Shown piece by piece: positions 45,401-59,704 of a stretch of 64,000 bases of DNA. Below the pieces are notes generated by a model, which worked only from the letters and a program-made list of their open reading frames with translations, did not search any database and was not told the origin of the DNA. Every line of letters begins with the position of its first letter. The stretch's first letter is position 1. This stretch comes from Ectocarpus siliculosus (lineage: Eukaryota; Sar; Phaeophyceae; Ectocarpales; Ectocarpaceae). Location of the stretch: contig FN649736.1 in NCBI GenBank assembly GCA_000310025.1, positions 648,016 through 712,015 of the forward strand, written 5' to 3'. The translations under genes were made by a program, and so were the position numbers.

Positions 45401-47816
45401 ATGAAGAACAACACGCGGCATAGCGGGTGTCATTGGTGCTACTGCACAGCCCACCCAACGGAGCTACATTGTACACGCATTCTGAGAGAGCTGCAAGCTT
45501 GGGCCGCCTCGCCGGTGGCTTCTGTTCTCAAAGCGAGCCCCCCTCTTTCCGCAGCGGGGGCAAAAAACGCGCTCCCCTCTTCCCCGCAGCTGGGGCAAAA
45601 AACCTGAAGCATTGCTAAGCCGCTGGAGCGAAAAAAAGTCACGGCGGGACACCGGGACGCGCGGCGCTCGATCGCGTCTCGTTGCAAAGCCTTCCAACCT
45701 TGCAATGATAAGCACGACGACGGCGTCCGGCGAGGTGTCACGACCGCTGTGCTGACACTGCCTTTTGACAAAAATCGCTCTCTTACCTAAGCCCTCGAAG
45801 CCCAGCTCCCTCCTCCTGCTGACCGACATGGACGCCGTCCCGTCGCCGTCCAGTGTGATCCGGTGCCCTGGGGGAGCGAACGCCACCCCCATAATCAACA
45901 CGATGTTGGGGTGACGCAACCTGGGGGGGGGGGGTGACATGCATCATAGCGTGTTATTGACGGCCCATCTTCCTGACCGGCGGCTCCTCCTGTTTGTTAG
46001 AGACAACGATCGTATGATTGATCGCTTGACCCGCCCCTTCTCATGAAAATACCGCCTGCGTACTACAGCGGTAGTAGCACAAGCATGTGTGAAGTATGAG
46101 GGCTGTTGTGGCCGGAGAGAGGGGGTGCCACGGTGCCGAATAAGGTGGGAGAATCAAATCTAGCCACACTGTAGCCGAGCGAGGCATATCCCCGGCAGAT
46201 CCAACTCCGACTCACGGAATATAAGAACAAACACATTAACTCACGCTGCCTGACTCACTACGCATGCAACGCCCGTCTTAGCCCTTGTCGCGAGACGTGC
46301 GCACCCGCCGCGCGTAACATCGATCAACCCCCGAGCCTTAGCACCGGCAGCATATGACGCTCACACGAAACGGGCACCACAGCCAGCACCATCACCGACC
46401 GCTACAGCAACTGGCAGGTAAGGAGGCGAGCCTCACAAACGACAAGAGAACAGTTTGATCGTACGCGCAGGCGCTCCGTCAAGAATCCCACAATTAAACA
46501 GTTGCAGCCGGTGTTGGAGGTTTTTCCCGCAAGAGAAAAACAAGAATTAGGGCTCGGGGCAACAAAAAGCAAGAGCTTCTTGAAAGCGCCGCCGCCGTGC
46601 CGCTTGTTGCCTGCTTGCCTCGCCTCGGCCTCACCTGGTCATGAGGTACGCCTCCCTCTTGAAGGTCTCCAGATCGCCGCCGGCGAGCTCCATCGCTTGG
46701 TGGAAGGGTCTCCTGATCACCTGTGGAAAACCAAGCGAGAACCCGGTACATTTCGGTTTCGCTTGGGAGCTTGTGGTGGAGCAGGACTCCGAATGGGAAA
46801 AAATCTATGGAAAAGAAAGACGTGTGCTCGGTGACAAACAGCAGGCTGGAACAACAGCGTTCGCGTTCGAAGAAAGCGCATGGATTTCAGGGTTGTCGCA
46901 AAATTCCTCCTCATCACGCGGCATGACGCAAAGGCCTCCTGACCACATGGAAAAGGACAAGAACCATACGTCGGTGATGCAGCTTTTCAAAGCCTCCACA
47001 GCTACTACATATGCAGGAGGCGTCATTGGAATCATTCTCATCAAAGCCGTCGATGCTACGTATGCAGGAGGTATGATTCGAACCATGTTCACACGCGCAG
47101 GAAGGCCACAAAAAGAAAGTTGCCGCCAATTCCGCCGGCAAGTACAGCGTGATCACGCAGGTTTCCTGGTTGTTTACCGTCAGGCACGACACAGCATCAC
47201 AGCCGCAACAACAAAACAATGTAAGCTGCTGGACAGATCCATCGCCGGAGAAAACATTTGCAAACGACGTCAACACATGAATCCCATCAGGGGTTTGTGG
47301 CCTAGGGATACGATAACCTACGGAATAGACGGTTTGCATCATCACGCAATGCTCTGTCTACGAAAGACAGTAACCAGAACCAACCACGGTTGCGCGCTCA
47401 AAGGCTGACGCGGCGTTCTGACGGCGTTTTCCACAGACGGGTGGTAAACACACAAGCGAGCACACACATCTGGAGACTGGGCCCCTGTCTTCCAACTTTC
47501 TCCGCCGGGGGGGGGCAGGACCCGCTGACTAGAAAGCGTGTAAGCGTTCGTACTTCTCGCTTTACAGGACTGTCGTTCCATAGGATAGCGCACTCGCTGA
47601 ATATCAATCACATCCTCACACACACACACACACAAGCCACCCCCCGCTCTCACAAAAGGAAACAGCGCGGGAGCAGCGCCATCGCCTGTCTAGAAGCATC
47701 CACAAACCTTGACGGCAACCGCCGCGCCCCGCCACGAGCCCCTCCACACCGTCCCCGCGGCCCCCGAGCCGACCATCTCCCCCAGCTCCAGCTCGCCGAA
47801 GGACACCATCACGTCC
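42427..47816 (-). other. TKL/RAF-like kinase domain (eight exons, about 436 codons)
   Basis: All catalytic landmarks are present in order. Gly loop GSGAAGTVWRG and Lys in AVAVK (exon 47816-47708). Helix C Glu in FKREAYLM (46720-46635). LRHPNIVLIMG (45920-45787). Hinge IVTELLSRGSLEDVI (45375-45248). Catalytic loop VHRDLKSSN (44494-44393). DFG, then GTVAWAAPEML (44079-43594). DVYSFGVVMWEL and IRRCW (43035-42859). Final RPFFQDVVEDL and the C-terminus (42513-42427). The DFG-to-APE distance is about 140 residues instead of the usual 20-35, because of an acidic, Gly/Ala-rich insertion. It should be an active Ser/Thr or dual-specificity kinase if the insertion is tolerated. Confidence 0.88.
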
Positions 47817-50800
47817 CTTTTCCCGGAAGACCACCACCACCATCACCACCACCACCATGGGACGACCACCGAGACGAGCGGGGAGAAAGCACGAAACGTA
47901 GTAGAGAGAGACAGAGCGAGCGGGAACGGCTATTGGGGACGACGGCGGACGGGGTCGTTTCGAATGAAAAAGAGACGAAGGGCTTCGGCGCTGTTTGTTG
48001 GCGCACCGCAATCACAGCGACCGTGTGCATCGAAGGCATCCCCGAGGTGCCTGTCGCCGTTCCATGCGAAAGACGAAAAGATTTCGGCAGCTGTTGCGTA
48101 TCAGCATGAGCAGCGACCACGCGTATCGATATCATCCTCAAGCTGCACCCGACTTCATGCGTCAAAGATTAAGATTCGGCGCTGTTGCGCGCCGCTTTTG
48201 GCAGCTACCGTATCTACCGACGTCATCCTCAGCCTGCCTCTCTGCCTTCGCGCACAAACGATCCGGCGGTTGTCACGTATCGCTTTGAACAGCGAACGGA
48301 TGAATGTATCGACGGCATTCCCTGCCCCCGCCTTCATGCATCGGCAATTCGGCGCTGAGGCATATAACCGTTAAATAGACGGCATCGACGTCGGTCTCAA
48401 GGTGCCCCCGCCTCCATGCATACAGAGAGCGTCTGCGACGTGGCCAATATTGCCCGGCAATTGGTCAACTCTTATGCTTAATCACGTGCTTGTTTTCAAC
48501 GTCCAGGAGCACACGGCAAGATTCCCGCCGCTGTGCAGGGATCACGTTGCGCCCAAAAGGGGGACACTGCAATACACAAAACTAAAAAGTACTTCTCGTT
48601 CTCGAGAGAGTATTAGGCATACAGCACACGTCCGGCCGAACCGAAACGGCAGAGTCTCACCGCACACTCACCGCGTAGACGACAACACCCACGCAATCAC
48701 TAGAAACATTTGGTGTAGTTCACCTCGCCATAAGACTGACGTCCGCTCATTTTCACTGGTCAGCCGGTTAGCGCGGTCGATGCTAACTAAGATAACACAC
48801 ACACACACACACATACACACACCGGTCCCAGATTGCGGCCTTTAGACGCACTATGTGTTTTCAACCGCACTGAGACTGACGTCTTTTCATTGGTCAGCCG
48901 GTTAGCGCGGTCGGTGCTAGTAACAAAACACACACAAACATACACACACACACACACACACCTGAGAGCCAAATTCTGCTGCAAGTCCTGAATGTAGTCT
49001 CTCGGCCACATGTGCTGGTACGAAAGCCCACTCCCACCCCCGCCACCCCCGCCGCCGCCGCCGCCCCCTCCAACGCTGCCGCTGCCGCCCCCGCCCCTTC
49101 CTGTCGGAAGCTGCCCCCGTCCCCCGATCGAAAACGCCATCCTGTTGCTTTTTCCCCCGAAAGGCGCCAAGTTGACGTCATCGTCTCCGATAGACCTGAC
49201 CACGGGGGGGTTGTTCACGAATCACAGACTTCATTGCACACTGAGGGGAGGGGTGTTTTCCTCTGGGAGGATGCCAGTACATGTACATAGTACATAGCGG
49301 AGAGCGGAGAGGGGCTGGAAGCCCGAAAGTCCAAACACCTACTGTATGCATACGACCAAAGGTGATGGGGGGTGCGCGGACAAAGAGAGGAGGACGGTGG
49401 CTGGGTGGCTGGGTGGGCCGGGGGCACCGCTGAGGCGGCAAGGAGAACCGCTCAAGGGCGCCGCCATCCCGGAAGGCGGGACGGTTAAAACCATATTGCG
49501 AGAACTGGCGTCGAGGTTGTAGGGCTGGTTGGTTGGACAGACGTCCGAAAATGAGTGTTATATAACTCTCACCCGTCGGTGTCGGAGAGCAGGCCTCGCT
49601 TGAGCTCCTGCAGCGTGCCCATCACCGCCTCCACCTGCTTTCGCTGGCTGTCACAAACGGAACCACAAAAATCATGCACCCGGTAGCACCGCGAGAACAA
49701 ATGTCCCGTCGGGACAGCGATGTAGGACGAGCATGTGTTGGCTCGTAGCATATTAACGTCACTAGTGCTCTTGGTCGTCTGTTACGCCCGGTGAAGTTGT
49801 CGTAGAGGTTCAGATGGCATTTCTGCCTTTGATGCTTTGCAGACGCGGAATATATACAACAAAAAAACGGTGAGAGAGAGACATGAACCTCACGCAAAAC
49901 GAGCTTGGGATACGATGCGATAACGATATTTGCATGAGGCACGATCTACGGGAGAGCGCCCACCTTGATTGCGAGAAGGGTGGAGGGAGCAATGGGGCTG
50001 GGAAATTCAAACAACACAAACAAAAAAAATCAAACAACCACTGACAAGCGAACGCGCACGGTCAAGAGAGCGAGACGATGCAAACGGTAGAAACAAAGTT
50101 TATCATACAACAATATATGCCGGAATCTTGTAATGATTTCGTTGTGTTGATGTACGAAAAAAGTACATTATATCAGAACAAGCAACCGGCCGAAACCAAG
50201 AAACGCAACGACACCTGGGTGCGTTCACGGGTAGAGTAGCCCACATGACACGAGTGCGAATCACGAAGAGCGGAGGCGAGGAAACCGGGAAAACGCGCAC
50301 CTTGAGCGACCGCAGGCGAGCGAGAGCATCACCAGCAAGAGGGCGGAAAGCGATAGCGATAACGCTACGGCTCCTTTGGTGCTAACGTCGGCGCAGGAGG
50401 AACCTGGGGGACGGCAACCAAGCGCAAGGGCCGACAGAGAATAGAGACCCGCCGCGGGCAGAGAAAAACCACCACCCGTAGGTTAATGAAGCACGAAGTA
50501 GGGTATTAGGTGAGGGCTTGCAATTGAAATCACGACAACGACCCATCACTACCAAATTTGGCGGTAGGACGACACAACAACAACAACGGCAGCACTCGAC
50601 GTCTTATCCTGATCCGCCTTCAGTATGTGCTGCGTCTTCCTCCCTTTCTACCGCAGAATTGCAAAGTCTTCACTCCCGAACGAGAGAGAGAAAGAGAGAG
50701 GGGAGACTAAAACCCCACAACCCGCTGCGAACACAGATAGTACGTTTAAAGGAAGCCCACGCGACCTGCATGGCGACAGCCTTACTACGTGCTTCTACTA

Positions 50801-53800
50801 CATACTACTAGACGATTGCCGCGGTACCGAAGTCATGCTCGAAAGCTCTTTTGAATGTCGTACGCACCTGCGTAGAGCCAGCGGCAAGAGCAAGTCGCGG
50901 AAAAGAAGTCGCACTCGCCGACGCCGTTGCAGCCAAGAGGGCAACAGCTGCCCGTCTGACGAAAACGAAACGAAAAAAACGGCCGAGAAAAAAGAAAACG
51001 AGAAGAATAAATCGCGGACAGCTGAAAAGATTTCAACACATCCCTTCGAACGGCATACAATCTCGAAGGGAGGTGGCTATTGTTTCGTGTTGTTTTGTGC
51101 AAGTGTCCTGGAAAATACATAATCAGGTACACAAGACGGCCACCTAACCGAATCGTTCAGCCTGTTATCCACCGGGGGGGTACAACAGTAGTCCCACGAG
51201 GATGACAACAAACGCTCGTATACAGCTCATGCAAAACATTATTGTGAAATCACTCCGGAAACTCATGGTGGACTTCATGCAACGTACGGATAGAGATGGA
51301 CTCGAATCATCTTCGGTGAGAGCCATGGACAGCAAGGTGCGCGAGAGTGTTGTGCATCTCATACAACAGCAATATTCTAGCTCGCGATGACACCGCTCCG
51401 GCCGAGGCTCAACCCCCACCGATCGAAGCCGCCGTTTCCATCTATTTTAGAAAGAGTGTCTGCAGCCGGGAGGTGTCGTTTTCACCGTGATGCCACCACC
51501 ATTGCCCCCAAAAAAACTACTTGATAGTGTACGCTGATCGGAAGCGAGGCCCTCGTGATGCAAAGTAGCGCTCGGTAGTTTGGTCAACTTGTTCCCAAAA
51601 CAAGGTCCACGAGAACTTTCTGAAAAACAAAGGTTCACAACTAGTTAATGGACCACAACAAGCACATGGGCCTCGACTTCGGCGGTGAAAGCGTAACCGT
51701 TCGCACGTTGCGTCGTCAAGGGAAGCCAACGCCCCCCCCCCGGGGAGAAAACCAGCCATCACACAGGACGTGCCACCACCTGAAGGTCCTGGGAGCTATG
51801 AAACCCAGGCTCATCAACCGACACTATTTGTTGTTACTTGACCAAAATAACAGGTACTGGATTTAAAAATCCCACACAGTTATCCACATAGTCCCTGTTG
51901 GTGTTAAACCATAAAGGAAAAAGAGAGAAGCAAAAAGCGAACGAGCCTCGGGCGAACAAAACGTTCTCTTGGACGTCATCGTAACAGCACCTCTGCAGTA
52001 CGCCACCGTCGTCATCCGTAAGGCATCTCTCGCCCATCGGGTAGACAGCGCATCGTCTCGCACCTGACAAGACAATGCAGCGTCGCCCCTCCGGCCGCCG
52101 CGCTTGACGGGTCGCTCTTCCACCGGCACACACCCCATGCCGTCTTGGTCTCCACACCAGGAGCACTCCATGTTCAAAAGGCATGCCTGGGGGGGGGGGG
52201 GGGGGACGACGACACAGGGCGAGGTCGGAAAGAGTTGTGCAAGACCATGAACCGCCGTACGCCATGTTGGGGGCCATGGGGTATGTCTATAAATACAATA
52301 AAAAAAACGCATCAACAAAACAAAGCTTTGTACGCCTGGCAGCCCCTTTTAAAAACGCGCTTTGGAGAGGCGAGAAAAAGACGAGAAAAAGCGGGCACAA
52401 CAGGTGAGTGAGTGGGAGCACTCAGCGAGGTGATCGAAGGAATTGCGTACGTACCCGACGCAACGGCCGGGGCGTTCTATTGCAGTACCATAAGCGACAC
52501 AAGGCGGGTATCATGATTATGCCTTCGAGGGGACAGGGGGTGAAGGAAACCCGGTCGGCAGAAATAAAAACGTGCAACAAAACACTTCTAGCGTCCGCTT
52601 GGAAGCATCACCCCGCACGAAAAAGAGACGAAAAAAAAAAACGAGCACGCGCGAGAAAGCATGGAATGTACGGCTCGAACGCGGGAGACAAGCAAAATCG
52701 TCTCAACACCGACCCATGCGAACACCCCGAACAAAATCTGATCGACCCCCACAACGGTTCAGCCCTGCTGCCTCGGGATTGGGGAAGAGACGGCAACGTA
52801 CATCGGCGAGAGTCAACACTACGGGGCAAGGAAAAGGGCATCGCTCGATGCGACATGTAGACGGTCTCAAGAGACGCAAAAACAAAAGCAACAACAATGT
52901 CGACACAAAAGCCGCCACCGCCGATAGCGAGCTGTTTTCCCGCCACGTGCAGTGCATGACGTCATGGACCACCCAACGTCAGATAAAGGCACAGCGCGTG
53001 TGCCTGTCCACTGTCCACCCCCCCAAGAACAAATTCTAGAATTTGGGCATGACGAACAGGCCTCCAAATATCAATAGCCGGAACGGCTAAGCTGTGCGGG
53101 GGAACGTCGAATCCTCTTTTTCGTCACCACCCCCGGCTTGGAGCTGCTATCGGCGCAATAACGAGTAGGGACCCCCTTGCCACGACGATACATAGCAGAG
53201 TTGCTGGTGCCGGTGTTGTTGTGGCTGTTGGTACGCTTGACGTCAAAACGGTTCCCATCTCTTCTCAGAGCAGGCGAACACCCGTATTGGTCCATAGCTG
53301 CGGAACACCCAGGAAGGGCGGTACATACCTGGAACCATGGTGCATGCTACCATGAGAGATTCAGAACAACGGAAGAAGCACGTGAAAAGAAGAAGAAGAA
53401 GAAGAAGAAGAAGAAGACTCGCCTGGCAGGGGCCCCCCGCTGTCGTGACGTTAGCGTAAAGCAGCATGCTCCGGCACTCGATGAACACCGCCTGGAGAAC
53501 CAACTCCAACCGCTGATCACCGACGTCGCCATAACTCCGTTCCCTCTCCGTCCACTTCGCGTCACCCCACCCCCCGCCTGTGAACATCAAGTATTTGTAG
53601 CTCAAGGCACGGAGATGGGCACAGACAGACGTCAGACTAGAGGGGGGGGGGGGGGGTCCGGCGTATCCAGCTACGTACCCGAGATAGTCCTTTGTAATAA
53701 GGTGTACAGATCACTTTCTCTCTTTTTCGTCGGATGCCAATGACGGGTAGGCTATTCGATGTACAGCAGCTTCACGTGCCCAACGAGTGCCAGTTACACA

Positions 53801-56800
53801 CCCCAGAGCCCACTTCCGTATGCATAGGTCGATTCCCCCCTCAACCAAACGGTTGCCAAGCCCGGAAACGTTGGAGATAAAAATACGGTTGTAAAGGACG
53901 ACCATTGGGAGTCCTTGCACAACCCCGACGCCGACTGTCAAAGCTCGATTGCTCCACGAACAAAGAGGCCGAACAGGGCGTCAACGCCGAAGAGGATGGC
54001 ATGTGGAAAGTATCTCGTCAAGAGCTTTCTCCCAAACATAAAAAAACGTCGACCATAACCCAACACAACCCCCCTGCACCTTCGTCTTGATGCTCACGTT
54101 CTTCGTGATCTTGCAGACTTAGGGGGTCCCGTGGCTGCAGGGGGTCCGGCATCGGCGGGGGGGCGTGCCATCCCCCGCCTCCTCCTTTAAGGGTGACGTT
54201 CTGCATCGCTAGCGCCATCGACACCCCGGGAGGGCCGCGCACCGAGAGGGACCCCGTGTCGACGTTCCGGGCGGCGTCTAGGGTGCCGAAGCGGACGATC
54301 GCCCACTTTCGGTTCATCTTCATCCTGTCCCCCCAACATGCACACAAACACGCAGAGAGAGAGAGAGCGGCTAAGAGGGAGAAAGGGAGAGAGAGGAGAG
54401 CGGCGTTTAGCCATACGTCCTCACCTTGGCGCACGCGCCGCGCGCATGCGCCAAAGCGAGCTTGATGCAGGGACAATGAAAGAACGACGGGGGGGGGAGA
54501 GGGCGCCCGACAATCCATTCGCGTTCGCGTACAGCGAGCGTGCATGAATGACGCAAGATGAAGGGGGGCAAGATGAGGCGAGACGCAGACAGCGAAATGT
54601 GATGGTGATGGTGGAGGGGATGGCACGAGGAAAACGATAGGTTGCTAGGTGCGCGGGGATGATGGCATCCACAGAACTAACAGGCTTGCCATGTATGGGG
54701 ATTTGGTGTGTTAATAGGTTAGAAGAAAGGCGCGAGCACAGGTACCGAGGAAAATTGGGGTACAGGGGGGGGTTGGATGGGGGGGGGTGGACGGAACTGG
54801 CTTGCTTGTCTGATCCCCGTGAGGCGGCGGTGAATCCACAGAGTGGCTAGAGATGTGGCAAGCCCATTCTTGACGGCCGCAGAAGACGCCGAGACGTCGA
54901 GCCGCACAGTGAAAGCCGCACGAAGAATTTGTCCAAGAAATGATAAAATATGCTTCGGGTGCTCTTTTCATAGGAAAGCACATCTTTGATTGAAAATCAC
55001 ACCAATATTTGGAGAACAAGGCGAAACAATTGTCCGCCACAGAAATCGTAACGAACACTAGACGACGACCACTCGGCACAATGGGTCGTGAAGGAAGCCC
55101 CTCTCTCCCGCCCGCCCCCCCTGTTGTACGTCGCGTCGCCCGAACACGTCACGCAACCCCAATGATTCCTCGAGACCACCACCAACACTGTCGTCGTCGT
55201 GAGAACAACCGCCGCGGACGCCGACGACTTGACATCTTGTTTGAGTCAAAAGAAACGGTATTGTTGGCAAGATAAACCGTTTATTGTACGGAAAGAAACG
55301 TACGTACGCGCGCACCTCTCGTCTTCCCCGCCGCCACGAGACACGGAGGCGTTCACCGCGCCGGCGAGCCTCGTCGCCCCCGACTCCACCACCAGCGGGT
55401 GCCCGGTCGCACTCCCCCACCCCTGCCCTTCCACGAACCATGTACCGGGGCCCCCACCACTCTCCACCCCGAAAGGTTGTTCACCGCTACCTTCGGGGCA
55501 ACCGCCGGCAGCGGGGGAGGGGGCGTAGAGAGGGGCGGGGAGGACGATGGCGGTTTCGCCGGTGGGACCCTGCTCCACACCGCCTGCGACGGCGAGGGAA
55601 AACCCGCGGGGGAGGGAAAGGAAACCAGCGTTCCGCACCGCAGGCGGGGGCGACGCGGACGCCGCTGTCGGCGGGGTGAAGGACGACGACGACGACGAGG
55701 TCTGCCTGCGAATCGTGGCGTCCCCGGTGAGGGTGAGCGATCCCGACGGCGCCACCTGCTCTTGGACACAGGCAAGACGTTTGAGGAGAAGCAGTGGCAG
55801 CAGCAGCAGTAGCAGCAGCAGCAGAAGCAGAAGCAGCAGCAGAAGCAGCAGCAACGGAAGGAGCATAAGCACCAGTGGCAGCAGCAGCAGCAGCAGCAGC
55901 GGAAGCAGCAGTGACACGAAAAGTGGGAAATTGTTGTCGATTGCTTCAGGTAGGGCTAGCTATATTTCCCGGCGGGGTTTGGTGGATTGCGGGGTGCCGG
56001 AACGCATAATGTGTAGAGATGATGTTCGCCGCCACGTACGCTCAACAGAACGAATATTTTGCACAAAACTCCGGTCGTGAACACAAGGAGCATAAGGGCG
56101 CCAAACCCCCCAAAACGTTCTGGCTGGCTCAATACACCCAAAAAATAGATTAAGAAAGCGTTTCAGTAGCAACACATCCCCTCCCCCAAAAAAATAAACA
56201 GAAACGCACACACTTATCAGTGTATCTTGTTGAAACGGCCATCATATCCGGAATGTGTTGTGGAACTGCGGCGGGCACGTATGACACATACCTGAACCAC
56301 CGCCGTCTCGGCGAGGGAAACGCCTCCTTGTACCTCGGACTCCCCCGCCAACTTCACTACAACTCCGTCAAACGACACTCTGTCGTCCGCGTCGCGCCCG
56401 CCGCCCCCGCTACGCGCCGCGTGCCGGCCGCCGCCTTCGACGGCTCCCGCCCCCTCCCCCGCCAGCTCCGCCGACTCTGGCGACGGGAAGCGCTGCGACA
56501 GCGACGTGCCCAGAAAGAACGGCTTCGGCTCCCAAGCCTCGCCGAGTTTCGCCGCGCCCTGGGCCTCCAAGGTGACTCCAGCGACCGCTGCATCTGCGGG
56601 GGAACCGCGCGCCCATCGCCGCCGATCGGCGGCGGCCTCATCGTGACCACTTCTGGCGGCGCCGGAAGCAACGGCGGACACGTTGGCCGTGCGGAACCTG
56701 GCCGAATTCTCCACCGCGAGGCCTCGGTGCTGTTGCCGCTCATCCCCGTCGCTTCCACCCTCCAGGAATAGCTCCGCCCCGAGCAAGGCTAAGTCTCGCA

Positions 56801-59619
56801 GCGCGGACGGAGTCGTATCTACCGCCGCCACCGCTGGCTTCGTTAATCGTTCCCCGTCGTTTATGCCGGCCCGTCGGTCGTCGTCACCCGTGGTATCAAC
56901 CAAAGAGACGCGACCGCCGACTGACACGACCGATAACTTCGCGCCGGAGGCGGTGGTTCGGGGCCGGCGCCCATTGGCGCCGTCGTTTTGGTGGAAACCC
57001 GTGAAGGCGGGGTGCGCGCCGGTAGCCTGAGGCCCGCCGGAGCCCACGATGCGCAGATGTGAGATTTCGCTCTCCCTGTCGGAGGGAAAGGCCGGCGGAT
57101 CAACCTGTGTGGTACAAGGTTAAGGGTTGAATCGGGAGGGTAGGGGGTTACGCGCGTTGTGTGCTTGGCGTGCTTGTTGGTCGGTGTTGTGGTGTCGTTG
57201 GGGGTTGGTCTGACCTCGCGTTTTTTCCTAGGGGAAAGAAAAAGCCAGGTGTGTCATGCTCGCCTAGACTATTGTACTTCACTCGCGGCACACACGAATG
57301 TCCGATGGCTCCCTTTAAGGCCAAAATGGTGTGACGAGGGTCGCACGCGTGACCGGGCACTCGCAGGACTCCACGGACACGTAGCCTTAATCGACAGTCG
57401 ACACCGCCGTGCGAGTTACCCGGCAAGGCTAGCATGACATTTACCCCGAAAAAGAGGACAACCAACACCACATAGTCTCCAAAAAACAAACGTCAAAAAG
57501 AAAAAAAAACTAACAAATTCAACGAAAAAAGCAAAAGCAGCCGCGCACCTGCGCCACAAACGCCTGCCCCGGGGCCTCGAATACCGGGGACACTAGCTCC
57601 ACCGTCCCCCCGTCCAGCACGAACAGGAACGGCGAAGCCGCCGTCTCCGACCTCCCGTCGGCCCAGGGGACGGCGGGGTCGCTCTGGGGCCGGGCCGGGC
57701 GGAAGCTGCAGCCGGACAGGACCGCGGTCGCTGTGGCGGCTGCGCCGGGTGGCAACTTACGGGAAGACGCCAAGATCGGCTGAATGGCGGCAGCGGCGGT
57801 GGTGGCCCCGTGGACAGCTGCCGGTGTGGCCGGAGCCTGTGAGGGTGCTGGCGGTGCCCCTGCGGCTGCCGCTGTCGCCGCCCCCACCGGCGCCGCGGCG
57901 GGGGTGACGGTCGATGATGCGCTTCCGGCAGAACTGGAGGGCTCCGGAGCAACGGCGGTGCGTGGTGTTGCCGCTGTGGCAGCCGCGATCGAATCGAGCA
58001 TCGAAGAGCGCCTGCGACACGGGGTGGTGAGGGTCAGAAGATGGCGTCAGGAGGGCGTCGGCCGACGGAATGGTTGTGCAGCGCAGAAAAGGGAAAGCTT
58101 GATGATTTTTTCTGTTGCTTTTCGAATATTTCGTCTGGTCCTGAAGTACGCAGAAAGCCTGGTTCAGAATGTAGAACGACAGCCTTGCTCGAGCCCCACG
58201 CGATCCAACACCTCCTTTGCTGGCGGGAGGTGTGACAACCACGGCGCCCGAAAAAAAACACAATCGTCCGTCCACAAAGGTAGTTTTCGTCCCAGACTCC
58301 ACTACGGCCATCCTCCAAACACGGCCCTCTTTTTAACCCATCTCACCCCTTGGACGGCGCTGCCAACACGGGGAGGTCGCCGCCCACCCCGTTCACCGGG
58401 GGGTTATCCCCCAACGCGCAGTCGCTCAACCGGGTCCCCCAACAATCGCTGGTGAGCATTATTGCCCCTCCGAAGGAAGGGGTCCCGCCCGACACCGTAG
58501 TGCTCGCCCCCCCCCCCCCTCCTCCGCCTGGTGCCGTCCGCGACCGCAGAGCGAGCACCGCAGCAGCAGCAGTAGCGCCGCACGACGGTTTCATGTATGA
58601 CGCCACCGAGAACGGGAACGGGGGCCACGCAGACGGCAGAAAACGTCAGATACCACGCATTTACTATTCCACGGCAGTAAATAGTGGACGAGGTGTTCAT
58701 CACCGCCCTGAGCATGAACTGCAAAAAATGTGTGCTCTGTGAGGTCCTTCGGGCGAGCTCGAGACCTTGCGGGAAAACGATCGGAGGCGTGTTTTCTGTG
58801 TGGCAATTCTTCGCCATCCGTCCCGCAGACGCAGCATGAAGTGGTGCGTGCTGGCTCGTACGCCGCCTCCTTGAAGGGTACCCTGCCTCGCTACCGAGCT
58901 TGGGGTCAGGGTTATAGTTAGGGTTGCAAAGGCGGCATGAAGTCAAGGGTGCCCTACCGCGCTACCGAGCGTCGACCCGTCGGTACATGTCACAAGTCTG
59001 GCGAGCGAGTACAGAAAAGTGCGGTGCGTGTACAAGGCAGCATAGCAGTGCCAAGGGATAGGACAGGCCTTACAAATACCGGGCCTCTCGGCGCTGTTCA
59101 GAGTATGAGACGCTCGAAAACTACATCTGTGTCACGCAATTTCACTTTCGCCGGCCATACTCGAAACGACCGGCCACATTTTGCCCAATAATGCAGGGAC
59201 CACTGCTGAGGGAAAAGGGAGCCCATACCATACATACGTCCCGACTGTTCTCGTTGGTTTCGTTTTCCCCTGAAGCTAGAGCTACATAGATCTTTACGCT
59301 GACCCTCGCCAGCGATACCCTTTCCTCCACCTGCAAACCTGCACCTCGCACTCATTTCGGTCTTCCCTGCATGCCGCTCATGAGACGTGTCTCTTTCGAG
59401 TCTAGAGACCAGGAACGTCAACGAGCAAGCGACTTAGACAAGCACCGACATCATCCCCCCCACTATATTTATCTTTCCACAGCTGCGACTATTCACAACA
59501 GGCGCCCCGTTTGGGTAGTAAGTGGAGTGAGTCTTCGACCACGGAAGGTATAGGCGTATTAGTACGGGCATTATTAGGTCAGAGGGTGTCGAGAGACCGC
59601 AACGGTTGGCGCTTGAAAG

Positions 59620-59652
<33 letters not shown>

Positions 59653-59659
59653 ACAATAA

Positions 59660-59704
<45 letters not shown>

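Noticed and set aside
55246-55917. Poly-Leu protein on the minus strand
   Set aside because: The leucine run comes from the intronic (CTG)n tract; the real exon starts at 55755.
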